Source: an uncultured Muribaculaceae bacterium (GTDB lineage Bacteria; Bacteroidota; Bacteroidia; Bacteroidales; Muribaculaceae). Taken from it: DNA of 64,000 bases. The DNA is taken from contig CANNVE010000010.1 in assembly GCA_947525975.1 (NCBI GenBank), positions 1-64,000 on the forward strand, given 5' to 3'. A program made the position numbers and the translations under genes. The notes under the pieces are model-generated. The model had not been told where the DNA came from, did no database searches, and was given only the letters and a program-made list of their open reading frames with translations. Of this stretch, positions 1 to 8,987 are shown in pieces; the stretch's first letter is position 1, and the number at the start of each line of letters is the position of its first letter.

Positions 1-692
1 ATCCGTGAAATCCGTGGTGTTCCGTGTTATTGGGTCAAGGTCGGCGCTATCGGGCGATGGGACATCGCCCCTCCAAGTGGCATCCGGAGGATGCCGAATT
101 ATAGTAACGCCGTATGACGCAGCGCAGCGTAGTCATGCGGCGTTATCGTCACAGGGAGGGCGGCATTCGGAGAAAGCCGAAAGAGTCCCGTTCGGCTTTC
201 TTACGAATGCCGAGCGTAATGCTTGCCCAGCCGGGCATGCCTTCGCTAAACTTCGGCATACCCGGATACTATAAATCGGCATCCTCCGGATGCCAAGCCA
301 TGACGGGGACCGGCATAAGCAAGCCCGCTCACCGCGGGCTTGCCTATGCCCAATAAATACGGACACGTATTTGTGAAAAAATAATCCGTGAAATCCGTGG
401 TGTTCCGTGTTATTGGGTCAAGGTCGGCGCTATCGGGCGATGGGACATCGCCCCTCCAAGTGGCATCCGCGGGCTTTTCAGCGTCGCATGAAAATTATCC
501 GTGAAATCCGTGGTGTTCCGTGTTATTGGGTCAAGGTTGGCGCTATCGGGCGATGGGACATCGCCCCTCCATGCGGCATCCGCGGGCTTTTCGGCGTCGC
601 ATGAAAAATTAATCCGTGAAATCCGTGGTGTTCCGTGTTATTGGGCAAGGCTGCTTCCATGCGGGTGCGGGCGCGATTTATCGCGCCCCTAC
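1..692. repeat. Four-copy ATCCGTG-type intergenic repeat
   Basis: The gene-free first 780 bases hold four copies of one unit, starting at 1, 384, 497 and 612. Each begins with three spaced TCCGTG blocks followed by GTTATTGGG. Copies 1 to 3 continue with a small hairpin (GGGCGAT paired with ATCGCCC, for example 51-69) and a CCCCTCC end. Copies 2, 3 and 4 are spaced 113 and 115 bases apart, with a shared GCGGGCTTTTC.GCGTCGCATG spacer between 2/3 and 3/4. Copy 4 switches after TTGGG into another repeat motif (GCGCGATTTATCGCGCCCCTAC, 670-692), whose relative reappears at 21088-21116. Units of this style are common intergenic repeats in Bacteroidota; no gene is evident here. Confidence 0.8.
78..295. 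repeat. Nested inverted-repeat element (multi-branch hairpin)
   Basis: A 29-base outer arm at 78-106 is the reverse complement of 267-295 with one mismatch. Inside it are three further hairpins: 106-118 with 132-144 (one mismatch), 162-181 with 191-211, and 231-241 with 255-265 (one mismatch). A separate hairpin pairs 312-328 with 334-350. As RNA or extruded DNA, the block would fold as a closed stem carrying three arms. It sits between repeat copies 1 and 2 and has no convincing coding content. It could be a structured repeat of the REP/MITE type or a structured RNA; the sequence alone does not decide. Confidence 0.7.
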
Positions 693-721
693 ATTTGGAG
701 ACATTCCTTTTTGTTGGCTTT

Positions 722-755
722 TTTGTGGGGGATTGGGAAAAAATCGCTAACTTTG
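722..755 (+). promoter_or_regulatory. Bacteroidota-type promoter for the RelA-like gene
   Basis: TAACTTTG at 748-755 matches the -7 consensus TAnnTTTG. A TTTG at 722-725, 22 bases upstream, can serve as the -33 box. The predicted transcript starts near 762, giving a leader of about 25 bases before the ATG at 787. Confidence 0.6.
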
Positions 756-786
756 GAGATTATTTATTAAGGTCAACTATTTCGTC

Positions 787-2985
787 ATGGTAAAAGGTTA
801 TTTCAACGAAGAAGAAAGCGCCTTGCTCCCGGGGCTTTGCCGCCGGGTGCTGTCGGCTTGCCGGGCGGTGATGCAGCCCGGTGATTTCCGCAAGGGGCGC
901 GCGCTGATAGAGCGCGCCATCGAGCAGGGCCAATACCAGCGTGACCGTTACGGCATCAATCCCGTGATCCACAATCTTAACACCGCCGCCCTGCTCTGCG
1001 AGAAGGTTAGCCCTGACCGCAGCATGGCTTTGGCCATACTGCTCCACAACATAGCCAAGGCGCAGGCCGATGAGGGCGATGCGCTCTATGACTGGGATGA
1101 TGATGTGAAGGCTCTGCTCGCAGGCCTGATTAAGGTGTCGATGCTGTATTCCAAGCAGGCAGCCGTGGAGAGCGAGAATTTCCGAAAGCTGCTCATAGCT
1201 TTCGCCCACGACATACGCGTCATCATCATCATGATCATCGACCGCGTGGCGCTGATGCGGGCCATCAACCATCACCCCAACGACAAATTCGTGCACGACG
1301 TGGCCTACGAGGCCAACTACCTCTACGCGCCGCTTGCCCACCGCCTTGGCCTTTACTCGCTGAAGCAGGAGCTCGAGGATATGTCGCTGAAATACACCGA
1401 CCGCGACAAATACACCGAAATAGCCCACAAACTTAAGCAGAAAAAGGGCGAGCGCGACGAATACATAGCGGCATTCGTGAAGCCGATCAAGGAAAAGCTC
1501 ATGGCCGAGGGATACGACTTCGAGATCAAGGGCCGCCCGAAATCGATATATTCGATCTGGAACAAGATGCGCAAGCAGAAGAACGATGTGGAGGACATAT
1601 TCGACCTCTTCGCCATACGCATCATCCTCAATTCGCCCGCCGACCGCGAGAAGGCGCAGTGCTGGGGCGTGTTCTCGATCATTACCGACATGTACCGTCC
1701 CAATCCGGCCCGCATGAAGGACTGGATCAGCATACCCAAGAGCAACGGCTATGAGTCGCTGCACACCACCGTCTATGGCCCTGCGGGCAGATGGGTGGAG
1801 GTGCAGATACGCACCCGACGCATGGACGAGATCGCCGAAAAGGGCCTTGCCGCCCACTGGAAATACAAGGGCGGAAAGAGCGAGAACGACCTCGACAAGT
1901 GGATGAACAACGTGCGCGACATTCTGGAGACGGCTGAGACCGGCCCGATGGAGCTGATGAAGAATCTCACGATGGACGTCTACGACAAGGAGGTCTTCGT
2001 GTTCACTCCAAGAGGCGACCTCTACAAACTGCCGATGGGCGCCACGGTGCTCGACTTCGCCTTCAATATACACACCGGTCTTGGCTGCAAGTGCACGGGA
2101 GGAAAGGTGAATGGACGCAATCAGAAGATCAACTATAAGCTGCGCACGGGCGACACCGTGGAGGTGCTTACCTCGTCGACGCAGAAGCCGAAGGTTGACT
2201 GGCTGAATTTCGCCGTGACCTCTAAGGCTCGCAATAAGATACGCTCAAGCATCAAGGAGCAGGGCGGCTCGCTTGCCGACTACGGAAAGGAACTGCTGCA
2301 GCGTCGCCTCAAGAATCGCAAGATAGAATTTGAGGAGGGCGCCGTCGCGAAGCTCGTGAAAAAGCTTGCCTTCAAGACCGCCACAGACTTCTTCGACGCT
2401 CTCGGGCGCGAGGAGATCGACGTGAAGGATGTGATAGATCCCTACGTAGAAATCCTCAACAAGGCTATGGAGGCGCCCAAGAGCGTGTCGGCCGACGGGT
2501 TTGTGATGCAGCCGGTGCGCGACGAAGAGGCGAAGAGCGAAGAGATCCTCACCATCGGAAATGACGTGAAGGGCATGAAATACAAATTCGCGCGTTGCTG
2601 CAATCCGATATACGGCGATGACGTGTTCGGATTCATCAGCCTCGAGGGCGTGGTGAAGATACACAAGCGCGACTGCCCTAACGCGGCCAACATACACCAC
2701 AAATATCCCTACCGCATCATCCGCACGCGCTGGTCGGGCAAAATGGGCGGACAGTTTGCCGCGAACCTCAGTATCGTGGGGCGCGACGATATAGGCATTG
2801 TCACAAACATAACATCAATAATCAACAAGGAGAAGGACGCGAGCCTGCGCAGCATTTCGATCGACTCGCATGATGGCATCTTCCACGGATACCTGATAGT
2901 GGGGGTGTCTGACGCCGACAGTCTCGACGCCCTGATCAAGAAACTCAAGACAGTGAAAGGAGTGAAAGATGTACAACGCAATTAA
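787..2985 (+). CDS. relA: RelA-type (p)ppGpp synthetase with degenerate hydrolase domain
   Basis: This is a 732-residue long RelA/SpoT homologue that makes the alarmone (p)ppGpp from ATP and GTP or GDP. The order is a pseudo-HD domain (about 40-165), synthetase (about 235-360, with GRPKSIYSIW, IPKSNGYESLHTTV and EVQIRT), TGS (about 402-460, VFVFTPRGDLY), a Cys-containing domain (ARCCNPIYGDD, about 602) and a C-terminal ACT domain. In the HD domain the metal-binding HD pair is HN (87-88) and the ED pair that follows in hydrolases is AK. The first His (62) and a later Asp (152) remain. The protein is therefore probably a synthetase only, like E. coli RelA, and a second hydrolysing homologue would be expected elsewhere. 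The next gene overlaps its end. Confidence 0.9.
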   Translation: MVKGYFNEEESALLPGLCRRVLSACRAVMQPGDFRKGRALIERAIEQGQYQRDRYGINPVIHNLNTAALLCEKVSPDRSMALAILLHNIAKAQADEGDALYDWDDDVKALLAGLIKVSMLYSKQAAVESENFRKLLIAFAHDIRVIIIMIIDRVALMRAINHHPNDKFVHDVAYEANYLYAPLAHRLGLYSLKQELEDMSLKYTDRDKYTEIAHKLKQKKGERDEYIAAFVKPIKEKLMAEGYDFEIKGRPKSIYSIWNKMRKQKNDVEDIFDLFAIRIILNSPADREKAQCWGVFSIITDMYRPNPARMKDWISIPKSNGYESLHTTVYGPAGRWVEVQIRTRRMDEIAEKGLAAHWKYKGGKSENDLDKWMNNVRDILETAETGPMELMKNLTMDVYDKEVFVFTPRGDLYKLPMGATVLDFAFNIHTGLGCKCTGGKVNGRNQKINYKLRTGDTVEVLTSSTQKPKVDWLNFAVTSKARNKIRSSIKEQGGSLADYGKELLQRRLKNRKIEFEEGAVAKLVKKLAFKTATDFFDALGREEIDVKDVIDPYVEILNKAMEAPKSVSADGFVMQPVRDEEAKSEEILTIGNDVKGMKYKFARCCNPIYGDDVFGFISLEGVVKIHKRDCPNAANIHHKYPYRIIRTRWSGKMGGQFAANLSIVGRDDIGIVTNITSIINKEKDASLRSISIDSHDGIFHGYLIVGVSDADSLDALIKKLKTVKGVKDVQRN

Positions 2986-3802
2986 GTATCTGGCCATCGC
3001 CGCTGTGGCGGCGTCGGCCCTGGCATCATGCTCAGGCGACGAGGACAAGGAGCGCGTAGAGGGCCTGCTCGTGGAGATCAACCAAAGCCTTGAGGCAGGC
3101 GACTATGCCAACGCTCTGGCGCTGATGGACACCATCGATCAGCGCTATCCCTCGCAGATCGAGGCCAGGCGCCAGGTCACAGCCCTCAGGCCCAAAGGCA
3201 TAGAGAAGGAGACGCTGGCAATGATGGCAGCCGCCGACAGCGCGATAGCCTTTGCCCAGGCCGACCTGCAGGGGCTTGAGCCGAAGATGAAGCACATACC
3301 GGGCGATGAGCTTGAGGGATATTATGTGGCCGCTGACGCCTATAATCCGTCGTTCATCAACACCACGGGCGTTGAGGCACGCGTAAATGACGCTGACTTC
3401 ACATACTACATCGTGGCGCAGACCATAGGACGCAGGCAGGGCATAACTGCCGTGGAGCTTAAGTCGGCAGCCGGGGCCACGGCCCAGTCTGACGCCATAC
3501 CGGCCGGCAGCGAGCGCCGCTTTGAGATTGAGGGCAGCGAATCGGCTGTGTTCATACCCGAAGAGGTCGACAGGCTTGGCGAGTGGGCGCAGGCCGCCGG
3601 ACAGATAGCTTCGGCCCGCATCGTGACTGCCAAGGGTGGTGTCGACGTCAAGCTTAAGGGCGGACAGCAGTCGGGTTTCGCCACAGCGTGGCAGTACGCT
3701 GATGCCCGCCGCAGGCTATACGATGCCACCAACCGCCGCGCCATGCTTGAGCGTCGCCTGCAGATAGCGCGCGACCAAATCGCTAATTCAATTAGTAATT
3801 AG
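2969..3802 (+). CDS. Putative lipoprotein of unknown function
   Basis: The 277-residue protein has a lipoprotein signal peptide ending in LASC (lipidated Cys about residue 21). It continues with an alpha-helical, TPR-like segment (about 28-60, DYANALALMDTIDQRYPSQ), a mixed region and a helical C-terminus rich in Arg. No enzyme motif is recognised. The ATG at 2969 lies inside the end of the upstream synthetase gene (17-base overlap in another frame), so the two are probably translationally coupled. The stop codon lies within a 7-base tandem repeat. It is likely attached to an envelope membrane; the function is unknown. Confidence 0.8.
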   Translation: MYNAIKYLAIAAVAASALASCSGDEDKERVEGLLVEINQSLEAGDYANALALMDTIDQRYPSQIEARRQVTALRPKGIEKETLAMMAAADSAIAFAQADLQGLEPKMKHIPGDELEGYYVAADAYNPSFINTTGVEARVNDADFTYYIVAQTIGRRQGITAVELKSAAGATAQSDAIPAGSERRFEIEGSESAVFIPEEVDRLGEWAQAAGQIASARIVTAKGGVDVKLKGGQQSGFATAWQYADARRRLYDATNRRAMLERRLQIARDQIANSISN

Positions 3803-3821
3803 TAATTAGTAATTAGTAATT
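3791..3821. repeat. 7-base tandem repeat (ATTAGTA, 4.4 copies)
   Basis: ATTAGTA is repeated head to tail at 3791, 3798, 3805 and 3812, followed by ATT. The repeat contains the stop codon of the preceding lipoprotein gene (3800-3802). A change in unit number would alter only the untranslated part after the first TAG. Confidence 0.9.
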
Positions 3822-3861
3822 GGGGATTTATATTGAATCATTATCATATATTTATACATAA

Positions 3862-6006
3862 ATGAAAAGTAAATTAGCATCTATTGCAATGGCAGCGACA
3901 TTGACTCTCGCATCGTGCTCGGGCAATAAGGAGGCTGAGAATCCTTTCTTCGAGCCTTTCGACACGCCTTACAGCACCATCCCGTTCTCTAAAATCGAGA
4001 ACAAGCATTATATGCCCGCCATCGACCGGGGCATTGAGAAGGCAAAGGCCGAGATTGACGCTATCGTCAACAATCAGGAGGCTCCGACTTTCCGAAATAC
4101 GATCGAAGCTCTCGACAACAGCGGAGCCGACCTTGATCGCGTGCTCAACGTCTTCTTCAATCTTCTTGAGGCTGATTCTGACGATGAAATGATGGAAATT
4201 TCGCTCGAAGCGTCGAAGAAACTCAGCGACTATTCAGCAGACATCATCCTCAACGAAGGCCTTTGGAACCGCGTGAAAGCCGTGTACGAAGGCCGCGACA
4301 GCCTCAATCTGACTCCCGAACAGCAGATGCTGCTGCAAAACACGTATGACGACTTCGCCAACTCGGGCGCCAATCTCCAGGGCGAAGACCGCGAGACATA
4401 CCGCAAGCTGAGCTCTGAACTGTCGGAACTCACCACCGTATTCGGCCAAAATGTGCTCAAGGAAATGGCCACTTACGAAATTTGGCTCACGAAGGACGAC
4501 CTCGAAGGCCTTCCCGAGTCAGTGACCGCAGCCGCAGCCGAGGCCGCCAAGGAAAAAGGCCGCGAGGGAGAATACCTCTTCACCCTGGCACAGCCCACCT
4601 ATATCGCCTTCATGAAGTACAGCTCTCGTCCCGATCTGCGCGAAAAGATGTACCGCCTCTATCAGGGCCGAAACACCAAAGGCGAATACTCCAACCTTGA
4701 GAATATCAAGAAAATCGCCGAGCTTCGCCTGCAGATAGCCAATCTGCTCGGCTATGAGACTTTTGCCGACCAGAAGCTGCAGAAGACGATGGCCCGCACT
4801 CCAGAGGCTGTGTATCAGCTGCTCGACCAGCTGCGCGACGCTTATGCGCCCGCGCTTAAGGCCGAGATGGACGAGCTCACCGCCTTCGCGTCAAAATACG
4901 AAGGCAAGCCCGTCACCATCAATCCCTGGGACTACAGTTACTACAGCAATAAGCTGAAGGCCGAGAAATACTCATTTGATGAGGAGGAACTGCGCCCGTA
5001 TTTCCCTCTCGACAAGGTGATCGACGGCGTATTCGGCTTTGCCAACACGATGTACGGCATCAACTTCACGCCCACCGACAGCATCGACGTATACCATCCC
5101 GACGTTAAGGCCTACAAGGTGACTGACGCCGACGGATCGTACCTGGGCATGCTCTACACCGACTTCTTCCCCCGCGAATCAAAGCGTCCCGGCGCTTGGA
5201 TGACCGAATTCAAGGGGCAGTGGACCGAGGAGGACGGCACCAATTCGCGTCCGCTCATCTCGATCGTGATGAACTTCAACAAGCCCACCGCCGATAAGCC
5301 CGCTCTGCTCACCCCCTACGAGGTGGAGACATTCCTGCATGAATTCGGCCACGCGCTTCACGGTCTGCTCACGCAGTGCAAGTACAAGTCGCTTTCGGGC
5401 ACTTCCGTATACCGCGACTTCGTGGAGCTTCCCTCGCAGTTCAACGAGAATTATCTCACAGAGAAGGAGTTTCTCGATTCATTCGCCAAGCACTATCAGA
5501 CCGGCGACTCCATCCCACAGACCCTCATCGACCGTCTCGTGGCCTCGCAGCGCTATGGCGCAGCCTACCAGTGCATGCGTCAGCTGATGTTCGGATACCT
5601 CGACATGGGCTGGCATTCGATCAAGGAGCCTGTGACCGAGCCTGTCGACTTCGAGCGCAAGGCCTACGAGTCAGTGGCCATCTTCCCCTACGTTGACGGT
5701 ACCATGGTGTCTCCGCAATTCAGCCACATCTTCTCGGGCGGCTACGCTGCCGGCTACTACAGCTACAAGTGGGCTGAGGTGCTCGACGCTGACGCATTCG
5801 CCAAATTCCAGGAAGAGGGCATCTTCAATCAGGATGCGGCAAAGGCATTCCGCGAGAATATCCTCGAAAAGGGCGGTACAGAAGATCCCGCCAAGATCTA
5901 CCGCGATTTCCGCGGACAGGATCCCACCATCGACGCCCTGCTCATCCGCGATGGCATCAAGCATCCCGCTGACAAAAAGACAATCGTCGCCGAAAAGAAA
6001 AACTGA
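3862..6006 (+). CDS. dcp: M3 family zinc peptidase (dipeptidyl carboxypeptidase-like lipoprotein)
   Basis: The 714-residue product matches the M3 oligopeptidase family (Dcp/OpdA type), which cleaves short peptides. The zinc site HEFGH is at residues 493-497 (His493, Glu494, His497), in the segment TFLHEFGHALHGLL. The length fits the family. The N-terminus has a lipoprotein signal (LASCSG, Cys about residue 19), which would place it in the periplasm or on the envelope. An AT-rich leader with TATATTTAT precedes the ATG at 3862, and a strong terminator follows, so it may be a single-gene unit. Confidence 0.92.
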   Translation: MKSKLASIAMAATLTLASCSGNKEAENPFFEPFDTPYSTIPFSKIENKHYMPAIDRGIEKAKAEIDAIVNNQEAPTFRNTIEALDNSGADLDRVLNVFFNLLEADSDDEMMEISLEASKKLSDYSADIILNEGLWNRVKAVYEGRDSLNLTPEQQMLLQNTYDDFANSGANLQGEDRETYRKLSSELSELTTVFGQNVLKEMATYEIWLTKDDLEGLPESVTAAAAEAAKEKGREGEYLFTLAQPTYIAFMKYSSRPDLREKMYRLYQGRNTKGEYSNLENIKKIAELRLQIANLLGYETFADQKLQKTMARTPEAVYQLLDQLRDAYAPALKAEMDELTAFASKYEGKPVTINPWDYSYYSNKLKAEKYSFDEEELRPYFPLDKVIDGVFGFANTMYGINFTPTDSIDVYHPDVKAYKVTDADGSYLGMLYTDFFPRESKRPGAWMTEFKGQWTEEDGTNSRPLISIVMNFNKPTADKPALLTPYEVETFLHEFGHALHGLLTQCKYKSLSGTSVYRDFVELPSQFNENYLTEKEFLDSFAKHYQTGDSIPQTLIDRLVASQRYGAAYQCMRQLMFGYLDMGWHSIKEPVTEPVDFERKAYESVAIFPYVDGTMVSPQFSHIFSGGYAAGYYSYKWAEVLDADAFAKFQEEGIFNQDAAKAFRENILEKGGTEDPAKIYRDFRGQDPTIDALLIRDGIKHPADKKTIVAEKKN

Positions 6007-6027
6007 CCGGCGATAGCCACTCAAAAC

Positions 6028-6073
6028 AAAAAAGACACGGATTGCAGCACCTCTGCAATCCGTGTCTTTTTTT
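6028..6073 (+). terminator. Strong bidirectional terminator hairpin
   Basis: Bases 6028-6047 pair perfectly with 6053-6073 around a five-base loop. The outer part is A-rich on the left and T-rich on the right, so it can terminate the peptidase gene (+) and the dinB gene (-) that converge here. Confidence 0.9.
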
Positions 6074-6106
6074 GTTCCGCGCAGAGGGCATACCAAAAAT
6101 CCGTGG

Positions 6107-7213
6107 CTATACTATGAATTCGGAGTAGGTGTCGAGGTCGCGGATGGTGGGGATAGGGGCGGGGGATGAGGGTGATGTTTCGTGCTGGTCGGGGTTTGAG
6201 ATCGAGAGGCCGAGGAGGCGTATGGGGCGTTCTTCGCTGTAGTCTGTGGATTCGAGCAGTGAGCGGGCGGCTTGCATCAGCGATGCTTCGGATGTGTCGA
6301 AATATTCGTCGGCAGAGATGCTGCGTGTGATCTGGCTGAAGTCGAAAAATTTCACTTTTAGGGTGAATGTGCGTCCGCGAAACTCGGCTTTTCGCAGTCT
6401 TCCCCTAAGGTCGATCACAAGCGATTGCAAAGCCTCGGCTATGTCGAGCGGTCGGTAGATGTCGGTGAGGTAGGTCTCTTCGCAGCCTACGGATTTGCGC
6501 ACGCGCTCTGTCACCACGGGTCGATTGTCGATGCCACGGGCGAACTCATAGTATACGGCGCCTTGCTTGCCGAAATGCGTGGAAAGGAATTCGAGAGATT
6601 GAGAGCGCAGCTGCAGCCCGGTGTAGATGCCGAGCGAATGCATTTTCTCGGCTGTCTTTGGCCCCACACCCCAGAAATCCTCAATCGGAAGAGACGAGAT
6701 GAAATCGAGAGCGCGGCTGGGGTGCACTGTGAACAGGCCGTTGGGCTTGCGGTAGTCGCTGGCTATCTTCGCCAGAAATTTATTGAAGCTTATCCCTGCC
6801 GATGCGGTGAGGCCGGTGCGCTCCCATATCTTCTGTTTTATCTCGCGGGCTATGGTCTGCGCCAGTTCGATTCCGGGCTTATTGACAGTCACATCGAGAA
6901 AGGCCTCGTCGATGGAAATCGGCTCGACCAGATCAGTGTATTCCCGAAAGATCTGATGCACCTGTGCCGACACCTCTTTGTAGAGCGCGAAATGGCAAGG
7001 CACCACCACCAGATGCGGGCACAGCTGCTTGGCCTTGACCATGGGCATGGCCGACCTCACGCCGTAGGGACGGGCCTCATAGCTGGCAGTGCACACTACG
7101 CTGCGGTTGCCGTCATACCCCACGGCCACAGGCTTCCCCTGGAGCGACGGATTCTCGCGTTGCTCTACAGAGGCGAAAAAGGCGTCCATGTCGATATGTA
7201 AGATTTTCCGCAT
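6107..7213 (-). CDS. dinB: DNA polymerase IV (Y-family)
   Basis: This translesion polymerase begins MRKILHIDMDAFFASVEQ. The palm acidic residues are in HIDMDAFF and in SIDEAFLDV. The YEARPYGVRSAMP segment follows, then the helix-hairpin-helix WGVGPKTAEKM and the little-finger domain. I chose the Met at 7213; a longer form starting at 7240 would add nine residues not typical of the family. The last 25 residues (NPDQHETSPSSPAPIP...) form a Pro/Ser-rich tail; a short tail could hold a clamp-binding motif but none is clear. It converges on the terminator at 6028-6073. Confidence 0.95.
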   Translation of the reverse strand: MRKILHIDMDAFFASVEQRENPSLQGKPVAVGYDGNRSVVCTASYEARPYGVRSAMPMVKAKQLCPHLVVVPCHFALYKEVSAQVHQIFREYTDLVEPISIDEAFLDVTVNKPGIELAQTIAREIKQKIWERTGLTASAGISFNKFLAKIASDYRKPNGLFTVHPSRALDFISSLPIEDFWGVGPKTAEKMHSLGIYTGLQLRSQSLEFLSTHFGKQGAVYYEFARGIDNRPVVTERVRKSVGCEETYLTDIYRPLDIAEALQSLVIDLRGRLRKAEFRGRTFTLKVKFFDFSQITRSISADEYFDTSEASLMQAARSLLESTDYSEERPIRLLGLSISNPDQHETSPSSPAPIPTIRDLDTYSEFIV

Positions 7214-7293
7214 TTGCATAAGGGGAGGGGATCGTGTCAATGAAAAACGCGGAAATTGACCCGATTATTGTGCTGCGGCGTGTTGGGGCCGGA

Positions 7294-8811
7294 TTATTTG
7301 TAGATATAGAGGGCGTGCCAGCGCTTGTTGTCGTTGAGGATGGCGATAGCCGAGACGGTGTCTCCATCAGCAACGCCGTAGAGCATTGAAGCCGGAACAT
7401 AGGCCCCGTCGATAAAGCCGTAGACTTTCGAAGGCTCAGGGCTCTTGATCGATATGGGCCCCGTCACTATCTTAAGCCAGGGAAGTGGATCGTGGAGCAT
7501 ATCGGGCACGATGCTCACGATCTGGCCTTGGCGATCGGGCGATATGTAGGCTCTGAAAACGCTGCCATTGTGGGCCTTGGGGCCGAGCAAATGTTTTCTG
7601 GGCTTTATCCATATTTCCTCGTCATCATGCCTCAGGAGCCACGAGGAATCGCTTCGCGAGGCTGATCCTCGCTGCTCCCATACTTTCACATACACCTTTG
7701 AGGGGAGGCCCGCGAAAGCATAGGCGTTGGCCATGACGCTGTATTCCGAATAGAGCAAAGCGTTGTCGGCCGGATACGATCCGTGGGGCAGACGGTGCAT
7801 GAGGTCGTAGTATCGGCGCTTCAGCGACCATCCTCTCGCCTCCACTATGTCTCTGAAGCGATTAAGCTCGGTCAAGGCATTGGCGTGATAGCCTTTGTCG
7901 ATCAGGCACTCTGCAAGCCTCAGGCGCATTCCCAGGGCTACATCGTCGGTCTTGGATTTCGCAATGGATACGCACAGCATGCCGATGACCATGTCCGGGT
8001 CGTCGATCAGCCTGGCCAGATCGTCCCACAGATAGTGCTTGTCGGGAGTGCGTCGCAGCATCTGCCTGATGATATCAATAGCCGCATGCCTGTCTCCGTC
8101 GATGGCTTGCAGATGGGCGGAGTATCGGTAGAGGTGGAGGTTGCTTGGATAGGCGTCGATGGCCTTAGAGAGCAGGCTCTTGAATTTGTCGTCGGGCGAT
8201 GCACCGGCATTGGCGATGGCCGTCATGTACGCTCCGATTATTTTCTCAACGAGGGCTGACTGCTTATGCTCTTCTTTGCCGTCGTGCTGCACCCAGTCAT
8301 CGGGGCGCAGATTGTCAAGATTCCAAGCCTTTACGAAGGCTATGAAGCGGTGGCCGCGCGATTCGGCTTTTTCCGCTTTCACGGCTTCGGCGATCATGAG
8401 CGAATTGAGCAGCGACTGGCCCGGAGACATTGTGTTGGCGAAGCGCTCGATCAGCTTCCACTTTTCGTCGGCCGGCATCGAGTCAGATTTTCGCAGGCTC
8501 TGGTATATCTGCCAGCCTTCTCTCTCGGCGGCGTCACAGCGCATCATGCTTTCGGCCACAGCCAGCGCCTTCCCTGTCACTTGATTGTCAGGGTCGTGGT
8601 CGAGTCTCAGGCTCTTCATGCGCGAGAGTGTCTCGTGCATGCCGGCCTCTTCAGCGTTATAGCCTGCGCGCTGCAGCCGGTCGTTTAGGCACCAGAAGAG
8701 TGCTATGGCCTCAAGCTTGCCGGGGCTTTCAGCGTATTCGTGTTCAGCCATGCGAGTGGCGTCCTCCAGGAAACCTTTTTTCCGAAGGTCGTTAATTTCC
8801 TTATAGGGCAT
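7294..8811 (-). CDS. Helical-repeat (TPR-like) protein with C-terminal beta domain
   Basis: A 505-residue protein with no signal peptide or membrane segment. Residues 1 to about 340 are helical with TPR-like pairs (for example AYPSNLHLYRYSAHLQAIDG and LRLAECLIDKGYHANALTEL). The last about 130 residues are predominantly beta, ending with KVYGFIDGAYVPASMLYG and DGDTVSAIAI, which resembles small OB/S1-like barrels with a G-FI-DGDxV pattern. That resemblance is my inference from pattern, not a family match. It has its own promoter and is probably monocistronic and cytoplasmic. The function is unknown. Confidence 0.75.
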   Translation of the reverse strand: MPYKEINDLRKKGFLEDATRMAEHEYAESPGKLEAIALFWCLNDRLQRAGYNAEEAGMHETLSRMKSLRLDHDPDNQVTGKALAVAESMMRCDAAEREGWQIYQSLRKSDSMPADEKWKLIERFANTMSPGQSLLNSLMIAEAVKAEKAESRGHRFIAFVKAWNLDNLRPDDWVQHDGKEEHKQSALVEKIIGAYMTAIANAGASPDDKFKSLLSKAIDAYPSNLHLYRYSAHLQAIDGDRHAAIDIIRQMLRRTPDKHYLWDDLARLIDDPDMVIGMLCVSIAKSKTDDVALGMRLRLAECLIDKGYHANALTELNRFRDIVEARGWSLKRRYYDLMHRLPHGSYPADNALLYSEYSVMANAYAFAGLPSKVYVKVWEQRGSASRSDSSWLLRHDDEEIWIKPRKHLLGPKAHNGSVFRAYISPDRQGQIVSIVPDMLHDPLPWLKIVTGPISIKSPEPSKVYGFIDGAYVPASMLYGVADGDTVSAIAILNDNKRWHALYIYK

Positions 8812-8880
8812 TATGCGACGTAAAATTTTTCAAATAGGATCAGATGTGAATCAAAAATATTATCAGTAACAGGAATGTTG

Positions 8881-8912
8881 CAAATGTAACAATTATTTCT
8901 CTGTTTTCCAAA
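8881..8912 (-). promoter_or_regulatory. Promoter of the TPR-like protein gene
   Basis: On the minus strand, TTTG (8912-8909), a 20-base spacer and TACATTTG (8888-8881) match the -33/-7 consensus. The predicted start is near 8874, giving a leader of about 60 bases. The rest of the 8812-8987 gap is AT-rich with no other feature seen. Confidence 0.75.
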
Positions 8913-8987
8913 TGATTTAGCGTATTTTATAGTAAATAATGTTAACGAATTTAAAGTGATGAAAAAATGAAAAGATGAAATTTAAGG

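Noticed and set aside
1-660. CRISPR-like array at the left edge
   Set aside because: Copies are irregularly spaced (383, 113, 115 bases), the spacers are themselves related, and there are no cas genes. It is a dispersed intergenic repeat.
760-2073. 437-codon open frame on the minus strand opposite the RelA-like gene
   Set aside because: The composition is dominated by His/Val/Leu, typical of the shadow frame of a GC-rich gene. The plus strand carries an unmistakable RelA/SpoT protein.
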